Shown here: in pieces, positions 13,279-18,972 of the stretch
Layout: every line of letters begins with the position of its first letter
Numbering within the stretch: position 1 is the stretch's first letter
DNA from: Clostridia bacterium
Lineage (GTDB): Bacteria; Bacillota_A; Clostridia; Christensenellales; Aristaeellaceae
Assembly: GCA_017432405.1 (NCBI GenBank)
Contig: JAFRJF010000045.1
Coordinates: forward strand, 1-18,972
DNA: 18,972 nt
Direction: 5' to 3'
Notes under the pieces: model-generated
Database searches by the model: none
Told to the model about the DNA's origin: nothing
What the model saw: only the letters and a program-made list of their open reading frames with translations
Program-made: the position numbers and the translations under genes

Positions 13279-15087
13279 ATGAAACGGATTTTGACAGCGT
13301 GTCTCATCGTGGCATTGTGCCTGGTTGCCATCGGTTGCGCAGCATTCGCGGAGCGTGAGGATGAACTGTTTATCGATATGGAGGCAGACAGCCTTATTCT
13401 GCCCGATGATGCGGCGACGGTCGGCGACGATTTGGAACTGGGATTGGATGCCGGAGGCGTCGACGTGGGCGAAGCGGTATCGCTGGATCTGCCGGAAGTG
13501 CTGCAGGATGACGCGGATGACGACGATTCGATCGTATCGAACAAAACGGTGATCAAAAAGTACATTCGGTATAAGATCGAGGACGGTGAGGCCTCGGTCG
13601 TCTCCGCCGACAGGGCCGTTTGCGAGGCGGATATTCCGGAAACGATCAAGGGCTGCAAGGTGACAAGCATTGCCCCGGGTGCGTTTGCGGGCTGCGATCA
13701 GCTTTGGACCGTGACGATTCCCAATACCGTGACCGAGGTCGGCGAGGCCGCCTTCTCCGATTGCCCGGCGCTGGTCTTCGTAACGCTGCCTGAGGGCCTT
13801 GAAAGGGTTGGCGATTACGCGTTCAGAAACTGCACCATGATCTCCCATTTTGAACTGCCTGAGGGCATGGTCGAAATCAGCGAGGGCATGTTTGAAAACT
13901 GCACGAAAATGTGGAAAATCACCTTTTCTTCCACAGTGCGGAAGATTGGCGACGCGGCGTTTTACAACTGTGAAGCGTTGAGGGAGTTTTCCCTTCCAGA
14001 GGGCCTTCAGGAGATCGGCGAGAGCGCCTTTGAGGGTTGCAGAGACATGAGGAATGTGACGATCCCTGCAGGGGTCGAGGATATTCCGGAATTGGCCTTC
14101 AAGGATTGCTCGGAACTGAATATAGTGACCCTGAACGAAGGCCTGAAGACCATCGGGATGGGCGCCTTCGGGAATTGTAAGTCCATGCGATCGATCAAGC
14201 TGCCGAACGGCGTGGAGTTTATAGACCGTCTTGCCTTCGCCTATTGTGAAGAGATGACGACGTTGAAGATCCCCGGCAGCGTTGTATCGCTGGGCTATGG
14301 CGCCTTCTTCCACTGCGTGGATGTCCAGGAAGTTATTCTGAATCCGGGCGTGAAGCAGATCGACGATTATTGCTTTGCCGAGTGTAAGAAGCTTACCAAG
14401 GCGAGCATTCCCGAGACCGTCGAATACATTGGCAACGAGGTATTTACGCTTGGCAAGGCCGCCCGCGTTGACAAGGGCGAGATTCTGATGGACGCTCCTC
14501 TGAAGCAGCCGCGCAAACTGAAGATCTACGGCAGAAACGATACCGCGGCTTCAGCCTACGCGAAAGCATATGGCATTCCCTTCGTTCTCAAGAAGGTCCA
14601 GGCAACCAGCCTGTCCATCGCCGAGGGCAAGAGCGTGACGATCTATGTGGGTCATACGCTGCAGCTGACGGCAGTTCAGGAGCCCTCCAATGCTGAAATG
14701 GCCGTGAAGTGGAAATCCAGCTCCTCTTCGGTGTCGGTCAGCAAAACAGGTCTTTTGACCCCGAAGCACTCCGGCAAGGCGATCATCACGGCCAGGACGG
14801 AGAACGACAAGAAGGCGACCATCGAAGTCAAGGTTGTCGACGCCAAGTCTGTCAGCATCGACGAGGGCAAGAGCCTGACGATGAAGATGGGCGAGAAACT
14901 GCAGCTGAATGCCACAGTGTTGCCTGAAGAGGTGGAATCCAAGCTGTCCTGGTCCAGCGGGAACAAGAAAATCGCCACCGTCAGCAAGACCGGCTTGGTG
15001 AAGGCAAAGAAAAAGGGCACGGTGACCATCACCGTGAAAACCGCCAACAAGAAAAAGGCAAAGATCACGATCAAGGTGGTCAAGTAA
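13279..15087 (+). CDS. Secreted BspA-type leucine-rich-repeat protein with two Big2 domains
   Basis: This 602-residue protein has an N-terminal signal (KR then a hydrophobic stretch to about residue 19). Either lipobox-like AIGC (C20) or cleavage after AFA (residue 24) could be used. Residues 26-90 are a very acidic linker. From about 119 to 389 run LRR_5/BspA-type repeats of exactly 23 residues; about 11 units fit the form LPEGLxxIGxxAFxxCxxLxxVT. A cap near 414-436 (LKIYGRN, then AYAKAYGIPF) ends the array. Two bacterial Ig-like (Big_2) domains follow, at about 441-520 and 521-602, the second strongly basic. Such proteins are cell-surface adhesion or binding proteins in gut bacteria; the ligand is unknown. 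There is no LPXTG and no C-terminal membrane helix. Own promoter, GAGGT site and terminator make it monocistronic. Confidence 0.9.
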   Translation: MKRILTACLIVALCLVAIGCAAFAEREDELFIDMEADSLILPDDAATVGDDLELGLDAGGVDVGEAVSLDLPEVLQDDADDDDSIVSNKTVIKKYIRYKIEDGEASVVSADRAVCEADIPETIKGCKVTSIAPGAFAGCDQLWTVTIPNTVTEVGEAAFSDCPALVFVTLPEGLERVGDYAFRNCTMISHFELPEGMVEISEGMFENCTKMWKITFSSTVRKIGDAAFYNCEALREFSLPEGLQEIGESAFEGCRDMRNVTIPAGVEDIPELAFKDCSELNIVTLNEGLKTIGMGAFGNCKSMRSIKLPNGVEFIDRLAFAYCEEMTTLKIPGSVVSLGYGAFFHCVDVQEVILNPGVKQIDDYCFAECKKLTKASIPETVEYIGNEVFTLGKAARVDKGEILMDAPLKQPRKLKIYGRNDTAASAYAKAYGIPFVLKKVQATSLSIAEGKSVTIYVGHTLQLTAVQEPSNAEMAVKWKSSSSSVSVSKTGLLTPKHSGKAIITARTENDKKATIEVKVVDAKSVSIDEGKSLTMKMGEKLQLNATVLPEEVESKLSWSSGNKKIATVSKTGLVKAKKKGTVTITVKTANKKKAKITIKVVK

Positions 15088-15101
15088 AACACCTCAAGTC
15101 T

Positions 15102-15133
15102 GCGCTTGCCCGGATAGGGCAGGCGCTTTTTTT
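15102..15133 (+). terminator. Intrinsic terminator of the LRR gene
   Basis: GCGCTTGCCC (15102-15111) pairs with GGGCAGGCGC (15117-15126), with one G-T pair and loop GGATA. A run of seven T's follows. It is a textbook terminator 15 bases after the stop codon. Confidence 0.92.
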
Positions 15134-15158
15134 GTCAAAGCAGTTTTACATATTGTCC

Positions 15159-15187
15159 TTGCCCTCATACATAAATTGCCGTATAAT
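15159..15187 (+). promoter_or_regulatory. Promoter of the parAB operon
   Basis: TTGCCC (15159-15164) and TATAAT (15182-15187) are 17 bases apart. The start would be near 15194, about 54 bases before the chosen parA start. The promoter lies inside the longest possible parA frame, which supports the later start codon. Confidence 0.7.
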
Positions 15188-15247
15188 GGAATAGATATAA
15201 TGGAAGTACAGGCGTATTTGTCGTTTGTACGGATGGGAAGGTTCACC

Positions 15248-16006
15248 TTGGGAAAGATCATCGCGATAACGAACCAGAAGGGCGGCGTGGGCAAGACCAC
15301 CACCGCTGTGAATCTCAGTGCATGTGTGGCCGCGCAGGGAAAGCGCGTCTTGCTGGTGGACATCGATCCCCAGGGCAACGCCACCAGCGGCTTGGGAAAG
15401 AATGAATACGAGGGCCCCACGGTGTATGACGTGCTGATCGGCGAAGCGGAAGCGCGTGAAGCCGTTGTGGAGACCGGCTTTGGCCCGCTGAACCTGATGC
15501 CCACCGCCATCGAGCTGGCGGGGGCCGAGATCGAGCTGGTGGCCGTGGAGAACCGGGAGCAGCTGCTGAAGAACGCGCTTTCGAGCCTGCGGGACGAATA
15601 TGATTACGTCTTTATCGATTGCCCGCCGTCGCTGAGTCTGCTGACGCTGAATGCGCTGACCGCTGCAGACAGCGTGCTGATTCCGATCCAGTGCGAATAC
15701 TACGCGCTGGAGGGCGTGGGCCAGCTGGTGAACACCGTGAAGCTGATGCGCAAGAAGCTGAACCCCGGGTTGGCTGTCGAGGGCATACTGCTGACGATGT
15801 TCGACGGCCGAACCAATTTATGCGCCCAGGTGGTGCAGGAGGTGCGCACCCATTTCCGGGAAGAGGCCTTCGAGACGATGATTCCCCGCAATGTGCGGCT
15901 CAGCGAAGCGCCCAGCTACGGCCTGCCCATCCACCTGTACGATGCCCGCTGCAGCGGCGCGAAGGCCTACCAGGAGCTGGCGCAGGAGCTGCTCTCGCGC
16001 AATTAG
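15248..16006 (+). CDS. parA: Chromosome-partitioning ATPase ParA (Soj)
   Basis: ParA is a deviant-Walker ATPase that binds DNA non-specifically and, stimulated by ParB, drives origin segregation. In Bacillus the homologue Soj also controls DnaA. From the TTG at 15248 the product is 252 residues, matching Soj. The frame extends further upstream, but that part overlaps the promoter. GGGAAGG (15235-15241) lies six bases before the TTG, and the N-terminus MGKIIAITNQKGGVGKTTTA is the family form. Key residues are signature K11, Walker A K16, the VDIDPQGN motif with D38/D40 and Walker B FIDCPP with D124. parB follows after 59 bases, and the two are a standard pair. Confidence 0.96.
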   Translation: MGKIIAITNQKGGVGKTTTAVNLSACVAAQGKRVLLVDIDPQGNATSGLGKNEYEGPTVYDVLIGEAEAREAVVETGFGPLNLMPTAIELAGAEIELVAVENREQLLKNALSSLRDEYDYVFIDCPPSLSLLTLNALTAADSVLIPIQCEYYALEGVGQLVNTVKLMRKKLNPGLAVEGILLTMFDGRTNLCAQVVQEVRTHFREEAFETMIPRNVRLSEAPSYGLPIHLYDARCSGAKAYQELAQELLSRN

Positions 16007-16065
16007 GAATGAGGAATTGGAGCGTGTTTACAGGGAACGCGCTTTGATATCGGAGGATTCGTATC

Positions 16066-16965
16066 ATGGCGAAGAAGATTCAACGGGGCCTGGGACGGGG
16101 GTTGGGCGCGCTGCTGGGCGAGGACGTCGTCGCGGAGGCTGCCCAGGAGGCCCAGGCGGAGTCCCAGCAGCCCGCTGGGTCGGTGGACGCGGTGCGCATG
16201 CTGCCCATCGGGCAGATCGATCCCAACCGCGACCAGCCCCGGCGCAGTTTTGACGAGGAGGGGCTGAAGGAGCTGGCGGCGTCCATCGAGGCGGTGGGCG
16301 TGCTTCAGCCCATCATCGTGGCGCCCAGCGGTGAACGGTTCACGATCATCGCCGGCGAGCGGCGCTATCGGGCGTCCCGGTTGGCCGGGCTTGACGAGAT
16401 TCCCGCCATCGTGCGGGACTGGGACAGCCAGAAGCGGCTGGAGGCCGCGCTGATCGAGAACCTGCAACGCGACGACCTGAATCCGGTGGAGGAGGCCATG
16501 GGCGTGCGCCAGTTGATGGACGAGGCTGGCCTGACCCAGGAAAAGGCCGCCGAGCGCCTGGGCAAGAGCCGGCCTGCGGTGGCCAATCTGTTGCGGCTGC
16601 TGACCTTGCCCGACAGCGTAAAGCAATTGTTGGCTGAGGGCAAGCTGTCCGCGGGCCACGCGAGGGCGCTGGTAACTGTGGAGCCCCGCCGCCAGGTACA
16701 GCTGGCCAACCTCACCGTGCAGCAGGGCTGGTCAGTGCGCCAGCTGGAGCGCATCTGTGCCCAGCCGGTGAAGGAGGAGGTGCCCAAGGCCCGCAAGGCC
16801 CGGGACGCCCAGATCGGTGAGCTGGAGAACATGGCCCGGGAGCTGTTCGGCACCCGCGTGCGCCTGGACGGCACCAACGACAGCGGCAGGATCACCCTTT
16901 TCTACTACAACAGCGACGATTTGCAGCGCATCTGGGATGTACTGGAGATGGCGCGGGAGAAGTGA
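16066..16965 (+). CDS. parB: Chromosome-partitioning protein ParB (Spo0J)
   Basis: ParB is a CTP-dependent DNA clamp that loads at parS sites and works with ParA and SMC in chromosome segregation. In this 299-residue protein the N-terminal GLGRGLGALLG (residues 8-18) is the ParA-stimulating motif. The ParB/Srx domain follows, with IDPNRDQPRR (51-60) and the CTP/parS-loading box GERRYRA (97-103). ENLQRDDLNPVEEA (131-144) is also conserved. A helix-turn-helix lies around 156-180 (LTQEKAAERLGKSRPAVANL). A C-terminal dimerisation part ends the protein. GGAGG (16052-16056) is ten bases before the ATG. No parS-like palindrome (TGTTTCACGTGAAACA type) was seen in the window. Confidence 0.96.
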   Translation: MAKKIQRGLGRGLGALLGEDVVAEAAQEAQAESQQPAGSVDAVRMLPIGQIDPNRDQPRRSFDEEGLKELAASIEAVGVLQPIIVAPSGERFTIIAGERRYRASRLAGLDEIPAIVRDWDSQKRLEAALIENLQRDDLNPVEEAMGVRQLMDEAGLTQEKAAERLGKSRPAVANLLRLLTLPDSVKQLLAEGKLSAGHARALVTVEPRRQVQLANLTVQQGWSVRQLERICAQPVKEEVPKARKARDAQIGELENMARELFGTRVRLDGTNDSGRITLFYYNSDDLQRIWDVLEMAREK

Positions 16966-16970
16966 CGCGG

Positions 16971-17498
16971 ATGTACTCAGAACGGGATATGCTTGAAGTC
17001 AACGGCAGGATACGCCGCGGGTGGCTGGTGCTGGTGCCGGTGCTGGCGATATTTGCGGCAGCGTTTGTGTTTGCGCTGGTGAAGCGAAACCATGCGCTGG
17101 CGTTGGCCGCCCTGCCGCTGCTGATCGTTGCGTTTATCTACGGCTTCGTCGCCCACCTGTGGCCCAATCTGCGCTACAGGCGCTTTTTGCAGGACATGGC
17201 GAACGGACTCTCCCGGGATGTGCGGGGCGTGATCGTGAATGTCGCCGACGCTGCCGAGCTTCAGGACGGGGCAATGGTGCTGCCGGTGCGGGTCCAGCTG
17301 ACCGGGGCCGACAGCGGCGCGCAGAATGCCGCTTCCGCCCTTTCTGAGCGCATTCAGCAGCTGGAGGCCGGCGAGGATACCCGGGAGGAGCGCATACTGT
17401 ACCTGAACGCCAGCAAGCGGGATCGGTTGCCTCCGGTAGGCGCTGCGGTGACGCTGCACTGCTTCGGCCGGCATATCCGGTCGGCGGAGGTGGCTTAG
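16971..17498 (+). CDS. Unrecognised two-helix membrane protein downstream of parB
   Basis: From ATG 16971 this is a 175-residue protein of no family I recognise. Two hydrophobic segments (about residues 18-37 and 42-63) form a hairpin anchor. A soluble domain of about 110 residues follows, with predicted strands (RGVIVNVADAAEL, MVLPVRVQLTG), a helical QNAASALSERIQQLEAGEDT region and a final VTLHCFGRHIRSAEV strand. The first residues MYSERDMLEVNGRIRRGW are charged and probably cytoplasmic. A GTG at 16962 overlaps the parB TGA, but the GGGAGA site (16955-16960) is too close to it and suits the ATG better. The stop is one base before the Nudix start. The position suggests co-expression with parAB, not a proven role in segregation. 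Confidence 0.75.
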   Translation: MYSERDMLEVNGRIRRGWLVLVPVLAIFAAAFVFALVKRNHALALAALPLLIVAFIYGFVAHLWPNLRYRRFLQDMANGLSRDVRGVIVNVADAAELQDGAMVLPVRVQLTGADSGAQNAASALSERIQQLEAGEDTREERILYLNASKRDRLPPVGAAVTLHCFGRHIRSAEVA

Positions 17499-17499
17499 C

Positions 17500-17886
17500 A
17501 TGCTGGTGGTGGCGGCTGCCGTGGTGGAGCGAGAGGGCCGGGTGATGCTGTGCCAGCGCCTGCCGAACGCCCACAACGGCCTGAAATGGGAATTTCCCGG
17601 CGGCAAGCTGGAGGCGGGGGAGACCCTGGAGGCGGCGCTGGCCCGGGAGCTTAAGGAGGAGCTGGACATCGACGTGGCCGTGGGCCGTGTCCGCGACGCG
17701 GTGTACCATCGCTACCCGGATCGGGATGTGCTGGTGCTGTTCTACGGCTGTACCCTGTTGTCAGGCGAGCCGACTGCGGTTCAGTGCAACGCCATTGCCT
17801 GGGTGAAGCCAGCGGATATGCCACGCTACGACTTCGCCGGGGCGGACCTGGCGTTTGTGAAGCGAAATTATCCAGAGCAATTGTGA
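17500..17886 (+). CDS. Nudix hydrolase, MutT-like
   Basis: This 128-residue protein is a minimal Nudix enzyme, which hydrolyses nucleoside diphosphates linked to another moiety. The Nudix box spans G35 to I57: G35, E41, R49-E50-L51, E53-E54, then L55-D56-I57. All catalytic acids are present; the usual Gly near the end is Asp, as in a number of MutT relatives. The preceding WEFPGGKLEAGE and the N-terminal strand with VMLCQRLPN resemble 8-oxo-dGTP diphosphatases, so nucleotide-pool sanitation is the likeliest role. Substrate cannot be fixed by sequence alone. GGAGG at 17486-17490 overlaps the end of the membrane-protein gene. It ends the parAB operon. Confidence 0.88.
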   Translation: MLVVAAAVVEREGRVMLCQRLPNAHNGLKWEFPGGKLEAGETLEAALARELKEELDIDVAVGRVRDAVYHRYPDRDVLVLFYGCTLLSGEPTAVQCNAIAWVKPADMPRYDFAGADLAFVKRNYPEQL

Positions 17887-17925
17887 TGCAGGCTTGATGT
17901 TTCATTGACACTTGCCGCCACTGCA

Positions 17926-17954
17926 TTGATTCAAGTCAACGGCGCGTGTATAAT
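17926..17954 (+). promoter_or_regulatory. Candidate promoter before the small lipoprotein gene
   Basis: TTGATT (17926-17931) and a perfect TATAAT (17949-17954) are 17 bases apart. The start would be near 17961, inside the left arm of the following hairpin. If that hairpin instead ends the Nudix transcript, this promoter may still be real but would be immediately attenuated. Confidence 0.6.
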
Positions 17955-17957
17955 AAT

Positions 17958-17997
17958 CCTACCGAACAATGCCCAATGGCATCCGGTGGGATTTTTT
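17958..17997 (+). terminator. Terminator hairpin between Nudix and lipoprotein genes
   Basis: CCTACCG (17958-17964) pairs with CGGTGGG (17984-17990). An inner ATGCC/GGCAT stem (17969-17973/17978-17982) has loop CAAT. ATTTTTT follows. It can terminate the parAB-Nudix transcript, or act as an attenuator on a transcript starting at the TATAAT just upstream. Confidence 0.75.
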
Positions 17998-18458
17998 ATA
18001 TGAAATGAGGGAAAGAGCTTGAAGAGATTGATTTGCCTGCTCCTGGCGGTGGCGCTGCTGTCGGCCTGTTACGGAGCGCTGGCGGCTTCAAAGATGACGG
18101 AAGCGACCATGATCTATGAGGATTACGACGGCAACCGCTGCGAGCAGACCGTAGTGGACGACGGCATGCTTCAGGAGCTCCAGGACATGCTGCTGCGGGC
18201 GAAGAAGAACGCGGGCGAGCTGGAAAACTGCACGATGAACAGCACCCTGTTTTGCCGGTTCGGCGAGGATCAGGTGTACGACTTCGCCATCGCCACCGAT
18301 GGCTGCCCTTATCTGGTGGACAATGGCGCGAACAAGACCTATAAGTTCTCCGACGCCGACCGCGAGCGCCTGTGGGAGATCTTCGACCTGGTGCAGGACG
18401 CCATGGGGTATGACGCCTCGATGGTATTTTAGGACTGTTAAGGAATACCGAACAATGC
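17960..18458 (+). repeat. 13-nt direct repeat flanking the lipoprotein gene
   Basis: TACCGAACAATGC occurs at 17960-17972, in the hairpin before the gene, and again at 18446-18458, just after its stop. Coordinates given span both copies. Around the second copy a related but degenerate stem (CGGCCCATTAGCGGG region) is visible. The repeat may mark duplication of a hairpin element or be chance. Confidence 0.4.
18019..18432 (+). CDS. Small predicted lipoprotein of unknown function
   Basis: This 137-residue protein starts at a TTG (18019) with GAGGG (18007-18011) at good distance. The N-terminus MKRLICLLLAVALLSACYG is a lipoprotein signal with lipobox LSAC (C17); cleavage after ALAA is an alternative. 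The mature part is acidic, with strands around TEATMIYEDYDGNR, a helix near GMLQELQDMLLRAKKNAGEL, and NCTMNSTLFCRFGEDQVYDF, DGCPYLVDNGAN and a C-terminal helix DADRERLWEIFDLVQDAMGY. Three cysteines (about residues 41, 72 and 81) plus one near 95 might form disulfides outside the cell. I do not recognise the family. A hairpin precedes it and a hairpin array follows it. Confidence 0.7.
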   Translation: MKRLICLLLAVALLSACYGALAASKMTEATMIYEDYDGNRCEQTVVDDGMLQELQDMLLRAKKNAGELENCTMNSTLFCRFGEDQVYDFAIATDGCPYLVDNGANKTYKFSDADRERLWEIFDLVQDAMGYDASMVF

Positions 18459-18486
18459 TCGCGGCCCATTAGCGGGTGAATAAACC

Positions 18487-18562
18487 GAGAATCCGGGGGA
18501 TTCTCGATTTGGCCCAGAGGGCCAAACTGCCACGGTTCAAATCGTAGATTTGAACCGTGGCA
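18487..18562. repeat. Array of three perfect hairpins with 3-nt loops
   Basis: Three palindromes stand end to end. GAGAATCC (18487-18494) has its complement at 18498-18505 (loop GGG). TTTGGCCC (18508-18515) has its complement at 18519-18526 (loop AGA). The 16-base arm at 18528-18543 (TGCCACGGTTCAAATC) has its complement at 18547-18562 (loop GTA). Spacers are only two and one bases. There are no mismatches in 32 base pairs and no strong T-run after any hairpin. The sequences of the three differ, so this is not a tandem duplication. Confidence 0.85.
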
Positions 18563-18657
18563 CCTTTCAGCCGTTTGCTGTCTGCAAAAATCTCGATTAC
18601 TTGCCAGGTAACCATCGATTTTACAGTTCGCAATCGAGTAAAATTCCCTCCGCTAGG

Positions 18658-18774
18658 ATGTACGCGGAATTGCACGATTGGTCGGACGTGGACCCCGACG
18701 ACTGTGGCGTGGTCGTTTCCATGTATTACACCCCGGACGATGAAACCGGCGAAACGTACGATTTGAGGCGGTAA
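18658..18774 (+). pseudogene. Short coding-like fragment, possible gene remnant
   Basis: A 38-codon frame from ATG 18658 to TAA 18774 has a protein-like composition. It is acidic and aromatic (ELHDWSDVDPDDCGVVVSMY, then PDDETGETYDLRR). The open frame continues upstream to 18550, but there it runs through the hairpin arm and AT-rich sequence and no longer looks coding. No good ribosome binding site precedes the ATG. It may be the 3' end of a decayed gene or a genuine very small gene. I do not recognise the family. Confidence 0.3.
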
Positions 18775-18816
18775 CGGCCTGTGACCCCTCAAATACTGAT
18801 TTGTCGCGCTGACGCG

Positions 18817-18848
18817 TAGGGATTAGGGAATAGGGATTAGGGATTAGG
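18817..18848 (+). repeat. Heptamer tandem repeat TAGGGAT
   Basis: Four copies of TAGGGAT (the second reads TAGGGAA) plus a partial TAGG run from 18817 to 18848. The last eight bases of the window (18965-18972, CTAATCCC) are the inverted form, so a matching inverted array may begin at the edge. The 18849-18964 stretch between them shows no supported gene. Confidence 0.75.
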
Positions 18849-18972
18849 AGAAGCCGCGCACCGAGGTATCACGAGGAATAGAGCGACCGTTCCCGCGACA
18901 GAACAGAGGATTATTCATGTTTTAAGGGATGGTGTTTGTTTCTACCATGCGCCAGCCACTATTTCTAATCCC

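Noticed and set aside
15176..15247. Upstream 24-codon extension of parA from TTG 15176
   Set aside because: It overlaps the TATAAT promoter, has no ribosome binding site, and ParA proteins begin at the MGKIIAITNQ block with GGGAAGG upstream.
16007..16065. parS-like site in the parA-parB gap (TGTTTACAGGGAACGC)
   Set aside because: It shares only the first half with the TGTTTCACGTGAAACA consensus and is not palindromic.
18844..18918. 24-codon minus-strand frame MNNPLFCRGNGRSIPRDTSV...
   Set aside because: It has no ribosome binding site, runs into the heptamer repeat for its stop and has no recognisable family.

Overview
The window is a G+C-rich piece of a bacterial chromosome. It carries the distal spc ribosomal-protein operon, the alpha operon, and then an accessory stretch with a parAB pair. 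The order rpsH-rplF-rplR-rpsE-rpmD-rplO-secY-adk-map-KOW protein-infA-rpmJ, the KOW gene between map and infA, rpsD inside the alpha operon, strong GGAGG ribosome binding sites, TTG/GTG starts and TTGACA/TATAAT promoters all point to Firmicutes, class Clostridia. A secreted leucine-rich-repeat (BspA-type) protein with bacterial Ig-like domains and an enlarged L17 suggest a gut or rumen lineage, possibly Christensenellales-like. That last step is inference; no rRNA gene is present to fix the taxon. Layout: 1-5666 is one compact plus-strand operon (end of rpsH to rpmJ), closed by a strong hairpin at 5680-5710. In many Firmicutes rpsM follows rpmJ directly. Here about 4 kb intervenes: a MATE efflux gene (plus strand) and an ammonium transporter fused to a P-II regulatory domain (minus strand), convergent around a cluster of inverted repeats (7137-7278). 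The amt gene has a near-consensus promoter followed at once by a terminator-like hairpin. The alpha operon (rpsM-rpsK-rpsD-rpoA-rplQ, 9643-12901) has its own extended -10 promoter, a leader of about 220 nt with several hairpins, and unusually long structured gaps before rpsK and rpoA. It ends at a clear terminator at 13082-13122. Next comes a monocistronic LRR/Big2 surface protein (13279-15087) with its own promoter and terminator, then a parA-parB-membrane protein-Nudix operon (15248-17886), then a small predicted lipoprotein (18019-18432). The last 540 bases are mostly non-coding. They hold three back-to-back perfect hairpins with 3-nt loops, a possible gene remnant and a heptamer tandem repeat. 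How the genes work together: the first two blocks make ribosomal subunits, the secretion channel, adenylate kinase, N-terminal Met removal, initiation factor IF-1 and the RNA polymerase alpha subunit. parAB serves chromosome segregation. Amt-PII serves ammonium uptake with built-in nitrogen and energy sensing. Nothing in the window is a clearly new multi-gene system. The best leads are the RNA-level signals: promoter-proximal terminators, structured ribosomal leaders and the triple hairpin array. The Amt-PII fusion, whose T-loop lacks the uridylylatable tyrosine, is also worth following.
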